Shown here in pieces: positions 52,333-61,921 of a DNA stretch of 64,000 nucleotides (positions are counted from its first letter, which is position 1; each line of letters starts with the position of its first letter). The notes under the pieces were generated by a model. That model was not told the DNA's origin and did not search any database. It was given only the letters and a program-made list of their open reading frames with translations. The position numbers and the translations under genes are program-made. The stretch is from Streptomyces olivochromogenes (GTDB lineage: Bacteria > Actinomycetota > Actinomycetes > Streptomycetales > Streptomycetaceae). The stretch is from contig NZ_KQ948458.1 of assembly GCF_001514115.1 (NCBI RefSeq), positions 375,523 through 439,522 of the forward strand, in the 5' to 3' direction.

Positions 52333-52869
52333 ATGGAAGAAACCCCGCCTCTTCACCCCGCCGAGGACGGCGCCACGGTGGGACTGTTCTGGGTCTCGGC
52401 GGACGCCGTGTACATGGGAGCCCCGGCAACAGCACCGGCCCCCAACATGGTGCTCAGGACAGCGGGGCCCCGCGTCACCGGTCCGCACCCACGGGAGTGG
52501 ACATGGTCCGACCTCGCCGGCCTGGAGATCACCGAAGTCCCGACCCGCTCCGCTCCGCAACGCTGGGCGACCCACGCCGCGAGTTTCGTCGCAGCAGCCC
52601 TGGACGCCTGGGTGCCGAGCAGCCCGACCGAGATGACCGTCTCCGTCATCGCGCCCGACGGCACCTACCGGACGCCGGTCTACTCCAGCGTCTCCGTCGC
52701 CTACTCCCCGCGCGAGGTCGCTCTCTCACGGCGGTTGCTCAGCGACTTCACCCAGGGCACCGCCACGCCCGCCGTCATGACCGAATGGTGGGAACAGACC
52801 CGGCCGACCAAGATCCTGCGGTCGCGCGAGCGGGAGGCCGTGCTTGAACTCTGGCTCACACGCGCCTGA
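52333..52869 (+). CDS. Hypothetical protein, 178 aa
   Basis: A soluble protein with two halves (VGLFWVSADAVYMGAPAT; LSDFTQGTATPAVMTEWWEQ). Recognised only as an unnamed Streptomyces type. AAGGAGA precedes the ATG. It lies 163 bases after the HTTM gene on the same strand and 64 bases before the DCC gene, so it may belong to the same transcript. Confidence 0.68.
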   Translation: MEETPPLHPAEDGATVGLFWVSADAVYMGAPATAPAPNMVLRTAGPRVTGPHPREWTWSDLAGLEITEVPTRSAPQRWATHAASFVAAALDAWVPSSPTEMTVSVIAPDGTYRTPVYSSVSVAYSPREVALSRRLLSDFTQGTATPAVMTEWWEQTRPTKILRSREREAVLELWLTRA

Positions 52870-52933
52870 CCGGCTCTTCAGGGGCGGCCCATGCCGGCCC
52901 TGGCCCACGAACCCTGCACAGGAGGACAAGCCC

Positions 52934-53344
52934 GTGCGCACAGACCTCTCGGCAGCCGTCGGTCCCGACGCGCCCACGCTCGCCTTCGACGGCGACTGCG
53001 GTTTCTGCCAGGCGACCATCACCCGTCTGCAACGCCATGCCAGGCCACGGATGCGCGCCACGCCGTGGCATGCCCTGCCCGACCACGTCACCCGGCCGCA
53101 CCGGGAACGCCTCGACCGAGAAGTCCTCGTCTTCCGCGGGGCCCACGTGGGCGATTCCGGAGCGCAGGCGCTTGGCGCCTACCTCGCGACGTCACCCCGT
53201 TTCCGATACCGAACCACGGCACTGCTCCTGCGCGCGCCCGTCATCAGGCAGGCCGCTCGACTCGTCTATCGCCAGGTAGCCATCCACCGGCACCGCATGC
53301 CTGGAGGCACGGCGGCATGCGCGCTGCCCCGGACGCACGACTGA
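52934..53344 (+). CDS. DCC-family thiol-disulfide oxidoreductase
   Basis: A 136-aa protein with the DCC signature TLAFDGDCGFCQATI (CGFC pair). DUF393/DCC proteins often lie near HTTM genes in bacteria, as here, which suggests joint work on Cys-bearing peptides. The GTG at 52934 follows GGAGGA. Confidence 0.9.
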   Translation: MRTDLSAAVGPDAPTLAFDGDCGFCQATITRLQRHARPRMRATPWHALPDHVTRPHRERLDREVLVFRGAHVGDSGAQALGAYLATSPRFRYRTTALLLRAPVIRQAARLVYRQVAIHRHRMPGGTAACALPRTHD

Positions 53345-53352
53345 AGGCCAAC

Positions 53353-54195
53353 ATGATCCGAGTTCCCACCTGCATACTCAGCAGCTTCGAGCCGCCACGG
53401 GTACACAACGGCCACAGCCTGGACCTGTTCGTGCAGATCGGGTCCCTGACCAAAACGCTCACCGCAACCGTCCTGACCGCCTTGGCCGGCCGCGGTGTTC
53501 TGAGCCTCGACGACCCGCTGGAGTCGTTCCTGCCCGCGCCCGGGGGCACCGGCATCACCCTGCGCCACCTCGCCGAGCACACCTCGGGCCTGCCACGGCT
53601 GCCCCCTGGAATCGGCGGCCGCGACCCCTACGCGGCCTTCGACACCCAGGCCCTGGACGCGGTCGTACGGCAGCTGAACACCCTGGTCACGGCTCCCGCA
53701 GGCTCCACCGAGGAGTACTCCAACCTCGGATACGCCCTGCTGGGCGCCGCCCTGGTCGCGGCCACCCGCACCCCGTACGAGGAACTCCTGCACCGGCATG
53801 TCCTCGACCCCCTGGGCGTCACCGACGTCGCCGTCGGCCCGCCGCCCGGCAGACGGCTGTGCCGCCGGGGGCTCTTCGGACGACCGGAGCGGCCCTGGAC
53901 CATGACTGGCGCGATCCTGCCCGCCGGCGGCCTGTGGGCCACGCCCGAAGCCACCGCCCGCCTCGTCACCAGCCTGCTGGTCGACCGCAGGCTCGGCGAG
54001 CCTGCACCGGCCTGGCAGAAAGCGGGACGCCTGCTCTGGCACAACGGCGCAACGGGTGGCGCCTCGGTCTTCGCGGGCGCCGCACCCCAGGGCTGGGTCC
54101 TCGTCCATCGTCTGTCCGGCCGGAGCGCCGCGACGGACCGGCTGGCCCTGGAGACATTCAGACGTTTCGTCGATGTCCCGTCCCAGCAGAGGTGA
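53353..54195 (+). CDS. Serine hydrolase (class C beta-lactamase-like)
   Basis: A 280-aa protein. Nucleophile motif IGSLTKTL (SxxK), YSNLGYALLG (YxN), and WHNGATGGAS (HxG, replacing KTG). No signal peptide is visible from the ATG at 53353, and the N-terminus (FEPPRVHNGHSLDLFVQIGS) looks shortened, so the enzyme may be cytoplasmic or 5'-truncated. It lies nine bases after the DCC gene. Confidence 0.8.
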   Translation: MIRVPTCILSSFEPPRVHNGHSLDLFVQIGSLTKTLTATVLTALAGRGVLSLDDPLESFLPAPGGTGITLRHLAEHTSGLPRLPPGIGGRDPYAAFDTQALDAVVRQLNTLVTAPAGSTEEYSNLGYALLGAALVAATRTPYEELLHRHVLDPLGVTDVAVGPPPGRRLCRRGLFGRPERPWTMTGAILPAGGLWATPEATARLVTSLLVDRRLGEPAPAWQKAGRLLWHNGATGGASVFAGAAPQGWVLVHRLSGRSAATDRLALETFRRFVDVPSQQR

Positions 54196-54293
54196 GCCAC
54201 TCCGGATCACGACCTGACGCATGTGGCCTGAGGAGGAGCAGTTCGCTGAGGCTGCCAAGCTCCGCGACAGCGCCCGATGAGCCGCGGCCCTGA

Positions 54294-54838
54294 CGTTCGC
54301 TCCGCCGAGGGGAGGCGCTTGGGCTCCACTGGGAAGACGTGCCGTGGCCCGGGCGCTGCGGCTGGACGAGGCTGAGCGGGCACACCTGTTCGATCTGGCG
54401 TGTGCGGCCAACAGCGACACGGTGGTACGCCGGCGCCCGGCGGTGCAGCGGGTACGTCCGGGCAGCCAGGCGATCTTGGACGCCGGCCCGCGCGGCCGGC
54501 GCCGACCTGAAGGACATCCAGGAGATGCTCGGTCACTCCTCGATCACCGTCACGGCCGACACGTACACGAGCCTGTTCCCCGAGGCCGATCTGGCGAGAG
54601 CCGAGGCCGCGGCCCGGCTCGTACCGCGCGCACGCACCGCCTCCGAAGCAGAGGCTCAGCCCGGCAGCGGTGATAGGCCCGGCACGGAGTCCGTGCCGGA
54701 TGCTGCTGATCCGTCGGGAGATATTTCGGAGATCAACTCTCCGTCCGCCCACGCACCGCCCACGCAAACGGCCCCGGACGAGACGTCCGAGCCGAGCAGG
54801 AGCCCTCTCTGGGGGATAGGCCCCAGGTCAGAGCGGTA
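54294..54838 (+). pseudogene. Tyrosine recombinase remnant 2, interrupted
   Basis: A recombinase piece GEALGLHWEDV (near 54310) is followed in another frame by ARALRLDEAERAHLFDLACA and RVRPGSQAILDA, a piece of an MmyB-type XRE regulator. Then recombinase resumes at about 54494: ADLKDIQEMLGHSSITVTAD and TYTSLFPEADLAR. The catalytic domain is incomplete. A disordered tail runs to the attachment copy. Confidence 0.75.
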
Positions 54839-54845
54839 ACGCGTG

Positions 54846-54890
54846 GTGCCCCCGGCAGGATTCGAACCTGCGACACCTGCTTTAGGAGTT
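54846..54890 (-). repeat. Attachment-site copy 3 (3' half of tRNA-Arg(CCU))
   Basis: Differs from copies 4 and 5 only by one base (ACACCTG for ACACCCG) up to GGAGTTC. It directly follows recombinase remnant 2. The next 317 bases to 55207 hold no gene, only the probable promoter of the MmpS-like gene. Confidence 0.82.
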
Positions 54891-55207
54891 CCTTGGGCGG
54901 AGCTGTGACCTGCGGAAACGTCGATTGCGTGGCGTCTGGTCTGGGAAACACCCCTCTGTAGTTATCGCGTCTTCACGGGATTTCCCGTCCCCATGTGTGC
55001 TGACCGTTCTGGCGAGGACTGTTGGCGAGGCTGCCAGGGGCCCTTCCCAGCAATCCGCCCAGTCGGGGCCTTCATTGCGTGGCAGCCAGCCGTGCACGCC
55101 TGGCCGGTTTACCACGATTGGGTGAATCCCGCAGGTAAGCGGCAACCGCACGCCATCTTCACATGTCACACATCTTGCTTTCGGCAGCAGACACCTCAGG
55201 GGGACCC

Positions 55208-55831
55208 ATGAGTAACCAGCAGCCGCAGCATCCCGGATGGGCCGGCCCACAGCAGCCTTACGGCCAGGCCCCCCATGGCCAGCAGCCGTACGGGCAGCCG
55301 CCGTTCCAGCCGCAGCCGCCGAAAAAGGGACCCGGCGCAGGGAAGGTCGTCGGTCTCGGCTGCCTCGGCCTCGTCGGCGTGGCCGTCGTCTTTGGCATCG
55401 CCGCCGCGGCCGTCAGCGGCAGCGGCTCGAACGACTCCAGCGGCAGCGCCTCGAAGTCCACGTCCACCACCACGCCCGGCAACAAGACGGCCGCCGGCGC
55501 CAAGGACGACAGCAAGAAGGCCAGCGCCCCGAAGACCGTCGTCTTCAAAGTCTGGGGGACCGCCCCGGCCGGAGCGCTCGGCGGTCTCGATATCAACTAC
55601 GGCTCCGACAGCGACACCCGCAAGGGCGTGTTCAAAGACGGCAAGTTCGAGGCCACTCTGCCCCTCAAGAAGGGGGCGATGTACTACACGCTGAACGCCC
55701 AGCTGCAGGGTTCGGGGGACATCAACTGCAGCGTGACCGTGGACGGGCAAACGAAGTCCGGGCACGCCTCGGGCGGCTACAACATCTGCGACGCCCAGCT
55801 CAGCAGCGACTTCACCGGCGGCTGGCAGTAA
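55208..55831 (+). CDS. MmpS/DUF4190-like membrane protein
   Basis: A 207-aa protein. A Gln/Pro-rich cytoplasmic tail (QQPYGQAPHGQQPYGQPPFQ), one membrane segment (VVGLGCLGLVGVAVVFGIAA), a Ser/Thr linker and an outer beta domain with two Cys (GDINCSVTVDG, YNICDAQ). MmpS-type proteins are frequent cargo of actinomycete elements. AGGGGGA precedes the ATG. Confidence 0.8.
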   Translation: MSNQQPQHPGWAGPQQPYGQAPHGQQPYGQPPFQPQPPKKGPGAGKVVGLGCLGLVGVAVVFGIAAAAVSGSGSNDSSGSASKSTSTTTPGNKTAAGAKDDSKKASAPKTVVFKVWGTAPAGALGGLDINYGSDSDTRKGVFKDGKFEATLPLKKGAMYYTLNAQLQGSGDINCSVTVDGQTKSGHASGGYNICDAQLSSDFTGGWQ

Positions 55832-55891
55832 GAGCGGCGGCGGATTCCCGGCCGCCCATCCTCGAACCGAGCAACTGCCCCTGGGGGAACC

Positions 55892-56422
55892 ATGACCGAC
55901 GCCAGCCCACCGCCGATGCCGTCGTACAGCCCGACACCACAGGTGAAGAAGTCCCGCACCAACCTGATCACCGCCGCTTCAGCCGCTGCCGTCATCGCGG
56001 CGGTCGTCGGCACCGGAATGGTCGTCGTGCACTCCAGCTACGGCAGTAAGCTGACCGCGACCGCCAAGCCGACGGGCAGCGCCACGGAGACACCGACCCC
56101 CACGCCGTCGTACGACGAGGTGACCGCCGACAGCTTCACCATCGAGCTGAGAACCACGAAGCGGCAGTGTTTCGGGACGGCCGGCTGCAATGTGACGGTC
56201 GAGCCGGACCTCACCTACCTGGGGGACAGCGAGGGTATCGACCCGGACACCGTGTACGAGATCACTTACGAGATCCACGGCGACGAGTCCGGCCCGGTTA
56301 TCGAGACGGCCCAGTTGTCGGACCGGACGAGCCTGAACTACACGCCGTCCATGATCAGCACTGCTTCGGCGGGCACGAATGTGTCCGTGGAGATCACCGA
56401 CGTCACAGCCCAGGGAGGATGA
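55892..56422 (+). CDS. Single-pass membrane protein with outer beta domain
   Basis: A 176-aa protein with the same layout as its upstream neighbour: Pro-rich tail, membrane segment (LITAASAAAVIAAVVGTGMV), Thr/Pro linker, outer domain with Cys pair (KRQCFGTAGCNVTV). The two lie 60 bases apart and likely form an operon. Function unknown. Confidence 0.78.
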   Translation: MTDASPPPMPSYSPTPQVKKSRTNLITAASAAAVIAAVVGTGMVVVHSSYGSKLTATAKPTGSATETPTPTPSYDEVTADSFTIELRTTKRQCFGTAGCNVTVEPDLTYLGDSEGIDPDTVYEITYEIHGDESGPVIETAQLSDRTSLNYTPSMISTASAGTNVSVEITDVTAQGG

Positions 56423-56975
56423 GGCGTCGAAGGCCGGGTGTGTAGGACCTTGCTTCCCGAGGTGCTCGATGCCGTCAACCCCGGCCCGGCCCTCTCCGGC
56501 TGCATGGACATTCGCAGTCGCCCCATGGAACAACGTCGGCCTTGAAAACCCCAACCCGGTCTTGGAGGCCGACGTCACGCAAGGTCCCGAAGTAACCAAC
56601 AGCGCCACTGACGGCGTGCGGGGTGGGGCCCGGGTCTGGAGTGACCTGCGGGTTTCCCTCTGATCGTTTAGGCGATGTTCAGTAGGTCGGCACTCGTGGT
56701 GAGGGTGCATCCACCCGTGAAGAAGAAGATGCAGTGAGGGTGGGGCAGCGACCCAAGAAAAAGGGCCCCGGACCCTCCCTGACCTGGGAGTTCCGGAGCC
56801 TCAGCCCTGCTCAATACTGTGCCCCCGGCAGGATTCGAACCTGCGACACCCGCTTTAGGAGTTCGATCCGAGTACGGCCCGGCAGGGTCCCTGCTCGATC
56901 GGGGCGTATGTGCTGGCCCGTGCATGGGTGCCCACGTCCGGTGCCGTTGATATCACCTGTGGATGTCAGCCACGG
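56423..56975. other. Non-coding stretch with attachment copy 4
   Basis: No gene seen. It holds a GGGCCCCGGAC hairpin-like segment (about 56764-56798), attachment copy 4 and a right-arm motif ending CCGTTGATATCACCTGTGGA (56942-56961). Confidence 0.5.
56820..56869 (-). repeat. Attachment-site copy 4 (3' half of tRNA-Arg(CCU))
   Basis: Fifty bases identical to copy 5, reading on the minus strand from GGATCGAACTCCTAAAGCGG through the T-arm to TGCCGGGGGCA. No recombinase remnant is beside it. Confidence 0.88.
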
Positions 56976-57146
56976 TCAGCGCTTCTTGCGGATAGAGCGC
57001 TTCTTCGCCTTGGCTTCCTTCTCCTTGCGCTGGGCCACGCCGTATGCGGACCAGGGCCCTTGATGAACCGGACACCGAGACGTGCCGGTCACCACCTTCC
57101 GCCGGCACCGCCCCCCTGACTTGTTCGGTGCGCCACACGTCGCCAC
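56976..57146 (-). CDS. Small Cys/His zinc-binding basic protein
   Basis: A 56-aa protein: VATCGAPNKSGGRCRRKVVT, then TSRCPVHQGPW and a Lys/Arg tail (EAKAKKRSIRKKR). The C-x9-C ... C-x2-H pattern suggests one zinc knuckle, as in small phage and element proteins. The GTG start follows GGAGGAGG. Probably nucleic-acid binding. Confidence 0.72.
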   Translation of the reverse strand: MATCGAPNKSGGRCRRKVVTGTSRCPVHQGPWSAYGVAQRKEKEAKAKKRSIRKKR

Positions 57147-57271
57147 GCCGCTGCCTCCTCCGGGTCTCGCCCCGCAGTTCCTGAAGCTTCTAGGAACCGT
57201 GGCCGGTCTCCTGCCGACAGACAAGGCGCAGACGGCCCCTGTTGGTGCACGTGGGCGCACTCCGGCGCGCT

Positions 57272-57950
57272 ATCAGCTTCGGAAGCTGCGTCCCTTTGAG
57301 GCCTGGTAGGGCGCTGACCTGAATGAACGCTTGGTGGCCGGCCTCGTCGGCTTTCACCGTGGTTCCCCATTGTTCCCCGCTCGATCCGGTGCGCGTGTGG
57401 TGCGGCTCAAGCTCGGGGAGTCAGGACCCCGAGTAGAGGGTGCCGATTCCGTAGGGTGTGCCGCTTGCAGGGTGCTCTTCTGGCAGCGGAGCGCGAGCGA
57501 ACTGGGCACTGCGCTCGTCGCACGCGCCGAACACGTGGAAGTTCCGCCGAGCTTGGCGCAGGCTGAGGCCGCGATTGGGGCCGCCGTGCACCTCGCTGGC
57601 GTCGTGCTCGTCCTGGCCGTCGTCCTCCCAGCGGCAGACGGTGCAGATCTCGAAGACTCCACGCTCGGCCAGGGTGATGAAGCCGCAGCAGGGGCAGCGG
57701 TACGGCCCGCACTCGGCGCTTCCGCGAGCCACCATGAAGGTCACGTCTGCATCCTGATCTGCTGACACAGCGCGATCAAGGGCTTTTGACTCTGGTGTGC
57801 ACGCTTTCCAACTGTGGTGGTGGGGTGGTGGGCCGCGTGCAGAGGCGTTCACCTGGGTTCATTGGTGGCCCGTCACCAGGCTGGGATCGGCTCCGGGTCT
57901 CGGCTGAACGCCGGTGAACCGGGCTGAATGAGACGGAAACTGAGACGGCC
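57272..57950. repeat. Duplicated block, copy A (about 0.68 kb)
   Basis: Closely similar to 60401-61087, from ATCAGCTT.GGAAGCTGCG through a TTCCCC-rich segment and the CPCC gene to the shared end CTGAATGAGACGGAA...GAGACGGCC. Similarity is highest inside the gene. Confidence 0.85.
57421..57744 (-). CDS. CPCC-family cysteine-rich protein, copy A
   Basis: A 107-aa protein with the CPCC zinc-ribbon signature YRCPCCGFITLAERG followed by EICTVCRWEDDGQD and GLSLRQARRNF. Four Cys in two pairs bind one zinc. The GTG at 57744 (AGGA upstream) is chosen over the ATG at 57735. Nearly identical to the protein at 60556-60879. Family function unknown; often element-borne. Confidence 0.85.
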   Translation of the reverse strand: MTFMVARGSAECGPYRCPCCGFITLAERGVFEICTVCRWEDDGQDEHDASEVHGGPNRGLSLRQARRNFHVFGACDERSAQFARAPLPEEHPASGTPYGIGTLYSGS

Positions 57951-57992
57951 CGTCCGACGGCCGGCGTCAGTGGTCTCGCCTAGTCTCCGGCC

Positions 57993-58493
57993 ATGAGCAT
58001 GATCGGTGAGTACCCGCGCGTCACGGCTGCTGAGCTTGATCGAGCGATCCAAGATCCCGACTGGGCTTTGGACTTCGTCGAAGAGGTCCAGGACGCCGAG
58101 GAGAAAACGGAGCCTGCGCCGGCCGAAGCGCGCCACTTCAGCACGTACAAGATCTGGGACGTACTCCGCTTCCTGCTGGCGCGTGCTGAGTTCCCCGTGA
58201 ACGTGATCCACGGTGAGGAGCCGTTCGCCGAGGATGAGGACTGGGGGTACGGGCCTCCGAGGTACCTGCGGCCCGAGAGGGTCCGGCTCGCGGCAGAAGC
58301 TCTCCGGGCTACCAGCTATGCCCAGCTCATCAGCGGCGTGAATCCTGCTGAACTGACCAGCGCCGAGGTGTATCCGCTCGGATGGAGCGAGCCCGGCGCG
58401 CTGGAGTGGGTGCGTCCTTGGTACGACGACCTCACGCAGTTCTTCGAGGCTGCTGCCAGGGCGGGCGACGCGATGCTTGTCTGGCTGGACTGA
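57993..58493 (+). CDS. DUF1877 (YfbM-like) family protein
   Basis: A 166-aa soluble protein starting MSMIGEYPRVTAAELDRAI, with the family features YKIWDVLRFLLA, INPAELTSAEVYP-like VNPAELTSAEVYPLG and the terminal helix LTQFFEAAARAGDAMLVWLD. Function unknown; often near contact-dependent or mobile regions. No clear ribosome site. Confidence 0.87.
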   Translation: MSMIGEYPRVTAAELDRAIQDPDWALDFVEEVQDAEEKTEPAPAEARHFSTYKIWDVLRFLLARAEFPVNVIHGEEPFAEDEDWGYGPPRYLRPERVRLAAEALRATSYAQLISGVNPAELTSAEVYPLGWSEPGALEWVRPWYDDLTQFFEAAARAGDAMLVWLD

Positions 58494-58729
58494 CAGACCA
58501 CGACAGCGGTGAGACCTCAGCTTGGGAAGCTTGGGTTTTCTGGGGGCGACTACCGCACTGACCTGTGGCGGAGCGCCGTCGGCGCCTGGTGGGTGGTCGA
58601 CTGGTTCCCCCGTGTTCCCCGTGGTTCCCTGCATGATCTGGCACAGGTCTGGCACGGGCTTCTTCGCCCCGAGGCCGCGGCTGAAGGGCGCACCGAAGGT
58701 AAGGCCTCCCACCTCGGCCTGTAGGTCGA

Positions 58730-59077
58730 TCAATCCCGCTCTTCGAGTTGGGCCTTCCACGCGAAGGCTCCCGCAGTGAGAGTGGCGCGTGATCCGGTCC
58801 GCCACCTGTCAGTGATGTCGGTCCAGCCGTGAAGGGAGGCGCTCCGGGCGCCGTCCTCTGATGCGCGGTCGTAGAAGAGGCTGAACTTGAAGACTCGGCC
58901 GTCGTCGGAGATGACTTGGCCATCTTCGTGGTCGGGGCCCTCTGGCAGGAGGTCGACGACAACCGTCCGGTCCGGATCGAGCCCCTGGCCCCTCAGAACC
59001 TCCCGCAACCTCTCCCAGAGGTCGTACTCGCTGGTGCGTAGGAGATCGGTGCACTGAACGACGATGCTTGACACCAT
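58730..59077 (-). CDS. Hypothetical protein, 115 aa
   Basis: Soluble protein: VSSIVVQCTDLLRTSEYDLW, VVVDLLPEGPDHEDGQVISD, FSLFYDRASEDGARS. Typical of element cargo; no family recognised. Its start lies against the broken 5' end of the trypsin gene on the other strand. Confidence 0.65.
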   Translation of the reverse strand: MVSSIVVQCTDLLRTSEYDLWERLREVLRGQGLDPDRTVVVDLLPEGPDHEDGQVISDDGRVFKFSLFYDRASEDGARSASLHGWTDITDRWRTGSRATLTAGAFAWKAQLEERD

Positions 59078-59089
59078 GACCTGATGATC

Positions 59090-60247
59090 GGTCCTGGCTG
59101 CGGCGAAGGGAACGACACCTCCTCCTACACGGCGGGCACCAACGCCACCCTGTACGGCTGGGGCCGCACCAGCTCCACCAGCGGCGACATCGCGCAGACG
59201 CTGCGCACCGCGACCCTGCCCATGGTCGCGGACGCCACCTGCTCCAGCACCTACACCACCGACTTCGTCGCCGGGCACATGGTCTGCGCAGGCACCCCGG
59301 CCACCGGATCGGACAGCGGCACCGTCGCCGCCTGCAACGGTGACTCGGGTGGCCCGCTGATCGTCGGCGGCAAGATAGTCGGCGTGGTCTCCTGGGGCGT
59401 CGAGGACTGCGTGGCCTCCGGCTCGTACAGCGTCTTCACGAAGGTGAGCACGTACGTCGGCGCGACCTACCCGCGCCTCGACGACACCAACCTGAGCGGC
59501 GACGCCATGGCCGACCCGTTCGTGCGCCGCGCATCCGACAACACCGGCTTCGAGTACGACTCCAAGGGCACGTCGTTCGCCACGCGGATCTCCTGGGGCT
59601 CCTACACCGACAAGAACGTCATCCTGCAGACCGACCTCAACCGGGACGGCTACCAGGACCAGATCATCCGCCGCGCCTCCACCGGCGCCGTCTACTGGCG
59701 GCACTACATCCCGGCGAGCGACAGCTGGACCACCACCCTGGTCTTCGGCAACTGGTCCACCCGTACGAAGATCGTCGCACCCGGCGACGTCACCGGCGAC
59801 GCCCTGCCCGACCTGCTCTCGGTGACGGCGAGCGGAATCCTCTACATCTACCCGGGCCTTGGCAACGGCACCTTCGGTTCGCCGGTCGCGGTCAGTAGCG
59901 GCTGGAACCAGTACAACGTGCTGCTCGGCCACGGCGACTTCACCGGCGACGGCAAGGCCGACCTGATCGCCCGCAGCAGCAGCAACTCCTACGTCTACCT
60001 CTACCCGGGCACCGGCAAGTCCGGTTCGGGGGCGTTCGGCGCCCGGATCCAGGTCCGTACGTGGGGCCAGTTCAACGCGTTCGACGCCGTCGGCGACATC
60101 ACCGGGGACGGCAGGGCCGACCTCGTCGCCCGCACCTCGGCCGGCACGCTCTATCTGTACCCGGGCACGGGCAAGGCCACGTCCGACATCTTCGGCACGC
60201 CTGTGACGATCGGCACCGGCTGGCAGCAGTACAACCTCTTCGGCTGA
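59090..60247 (+). pseudogene. 5'-truncated trypsin-like protease with FG-GAP repeats
   Basis: The C-terminal half of an S1 protease (MVCAGTPATGSDSG, ACNGDSGGPL with the active Ser, VSWGVEDCVASGSY), joined to four FG-GAP/VCBS-type repeats (GDVTGDALPDLLSV, GDFTGDGKADLIAR, GDITGDGRADLVAR). The signal peptide, His57 and Asp102 parts are missing, so the protease cannot work. The break is sharp at about 59095. Confidence 0.85.
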
Positions 60248-60400
60248 CGGCCGACCGTCGCTGAACGGCCCCCGGCGCGTCCTTGGGACATGCCGGGGAC
60301 CGCGTTCACACGGGCTGGCCATGGGTCGAATGGGACAGAGTTGCTACCGCTTGACGCCATACGGCTCCGACTCCGCCGAACGACCGGGACGATCCGGGCG
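60248..60400. other. Intergenic, nothing recognised
   Basis: Short GC-rich gap between the trypsin remnant and duplicated block B. No gene seen. Confidence 0.4.
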
Positions 60401-61087
60401 CATCAGCTTGGGAAGCTGCGAGCACTGGAGGCCTGTTCGGGCGCTGGCCTGGGCGAACGGTGGGCCATGGCCTTGTCCTCGGTGCCTGCTTTCACCGTGA
60501 TTCCCCGCCGTTCCCCGCTCGATCTGGTGCGCGTGTGGTGCGGCTCAAGCTCGGGTCATTCCCCCGAGTAGAGGGTGCCGATTCCGTAGGGTGTGCCGCT
60601 GGCTGGGTGCTCTTCTGGCAGCGGAGTGCGTGACAACTGGACGCTGCGCTCGTCGCACGCGCCGAACACGTGGAAGTTCCGGCGAGCTTGGCGCAGGCTG
60701 AGGCCGCGATTGGGGCCGCCGTGTACCTCGCTGGCGTCGTGCTCGTCCTGGCCGTCGTCCTCCCAGCGGCAGACGGTGCAGATCTCGAAGACTCCACGCT
60801 CGGCCAGGGTGATGAAGCCGCAGCAGGGACAGCGGTACGGCCCGCACTCGGCGCTTCCGCGAACCACCATGAAGGTCACGTCTGCATCCTGATCTGCTGA
60901 CACAGCGCGATCAAGGGCTTTTGACTCTGGTGTGCACGCTTTCCAACTGCGTTGGTGGGGCGGCGGGGTGTGTGTGCAGGGGTGTTCACCTACGTTCAAG
61001 TGCGGCTGGTCACCGGGATGGAGTGGCCTCCCGGTCCCCGCTGAACGGTCGTGAACGTGGCTGAATGAGACGGAATCTGAGACGGCC
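60401..61087. repeat. Duplicated block, copy B (about 0.68 kb)
   Basis: Partner of 57272-57950. The two differ by scattered substitutions and a few small indels, mostly outside the coding part, so the block is not a very recent copy. Confidence 0.85.
60556..60879 (-). CDS. CPCC-family cysteine-rich protein, copy B
   Basis: A 107-aa protein differing from copy A at only a few residues (MVVRGS for MVARGS; SVQLSRTP for SAQFARAP; final Glu for Ser). All Cys are kept, which suggests selection on both copies. Same GTG start logic as copy A. Confidence 0.85.
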   Translation of the reverse strand: MTFMVVRGSAECGPYRCPCCGFITLAERGVFEICTVCRWEDDGQDEHDASEVHGGPNRGLSLRQARRNFHVFGACDERSVQLSRTPLPEEHPASGTPYGIGTLYSGE

Positions 61088-61921
61088 GGACTCGTCATCT
61101 CGGCATGTCAGCGCGCCCGGTGTTCGGGTCCACCGCGACCTGAGGGGAGGCCAGGAACGCTGCCACGTGTGGCCTTGGGGAGGTCGGAACTCGAAGATGA
61201 GAGCCCGCCCTTTGTCGGGGCGCGTTGCGGCCGGCCTTGAGGGGGCGCGGACTTCCCAGAGGTAGGCGTCGTGTACGCGACTCGCGAAGAAGCTGATGGC
61301 TACCTACTGAGCTTCGGCGAGATCCATGCTTGGCACGCTAGTGCACTCGCCGCTGGGCGCTGCTTTAGGAGTTCGAGCGGGGCCTACAACGGCTATACCG
61401 CCAGTGGGCACGACGGCCGGACAGAGACGCTGGTGTATGCCCCCGTCCGGCGTCGTTGATGTCAGCCACGGATGTTAAAGGCCCTCTGATCCGTAGCTCT
61501 GGAGAGATCGGTCAACGAGGGTCACAGAGGTCGCCGCGAGGTCCCTCAGAGTGACTGTCGGTCATGGTCGTCGGAATGCTGCCCCGGAGTAATCACCTGG
61601 GAAGAGCCGACCGAACACAAACGGTCTCCCCGCATCGGCCGGGGCGCAGACAGGCCGAGCACTTACTGACTCTGTGCGCATGATTTCGGTCAAGTGGCTG
61701 ACTTCACATGGGCCGTTCGCCCTGTGCGGGGAGTGCGCGTCAAAATGGGGCAAATTGGCCAAGGTTCACCATGAGAGTGTCATATGCAGGTAATGAGTCA
61801 CGTATGCCTCTAGTGCGAAGGTGGCAGCCAAGAAAAGTTGATCTTGTGAGCCTCTGATCAACTGTGTGAAGATCCCCCGGCCGACGAGGTCGGCTCAGAC
61901 CAAAACACTGGGGGAACTGCT
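61088..61921. other. Non-coding stretch with decayed attachment arm
   Basis: No convincing gene; a 62-codon frame at 61271-61459 crosses attachment remains. CTTTAGGAGTTCGAG near 61364-61378 and CGTCGTTGATGTCAGCCACG near 61453-61472 match the right flank of copies 4 and 5, so this is a decayed attachment copy. At 61837-61862 GTTGATC...GATCAAC may be an operator of the next gene. Confidence 0.5.
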
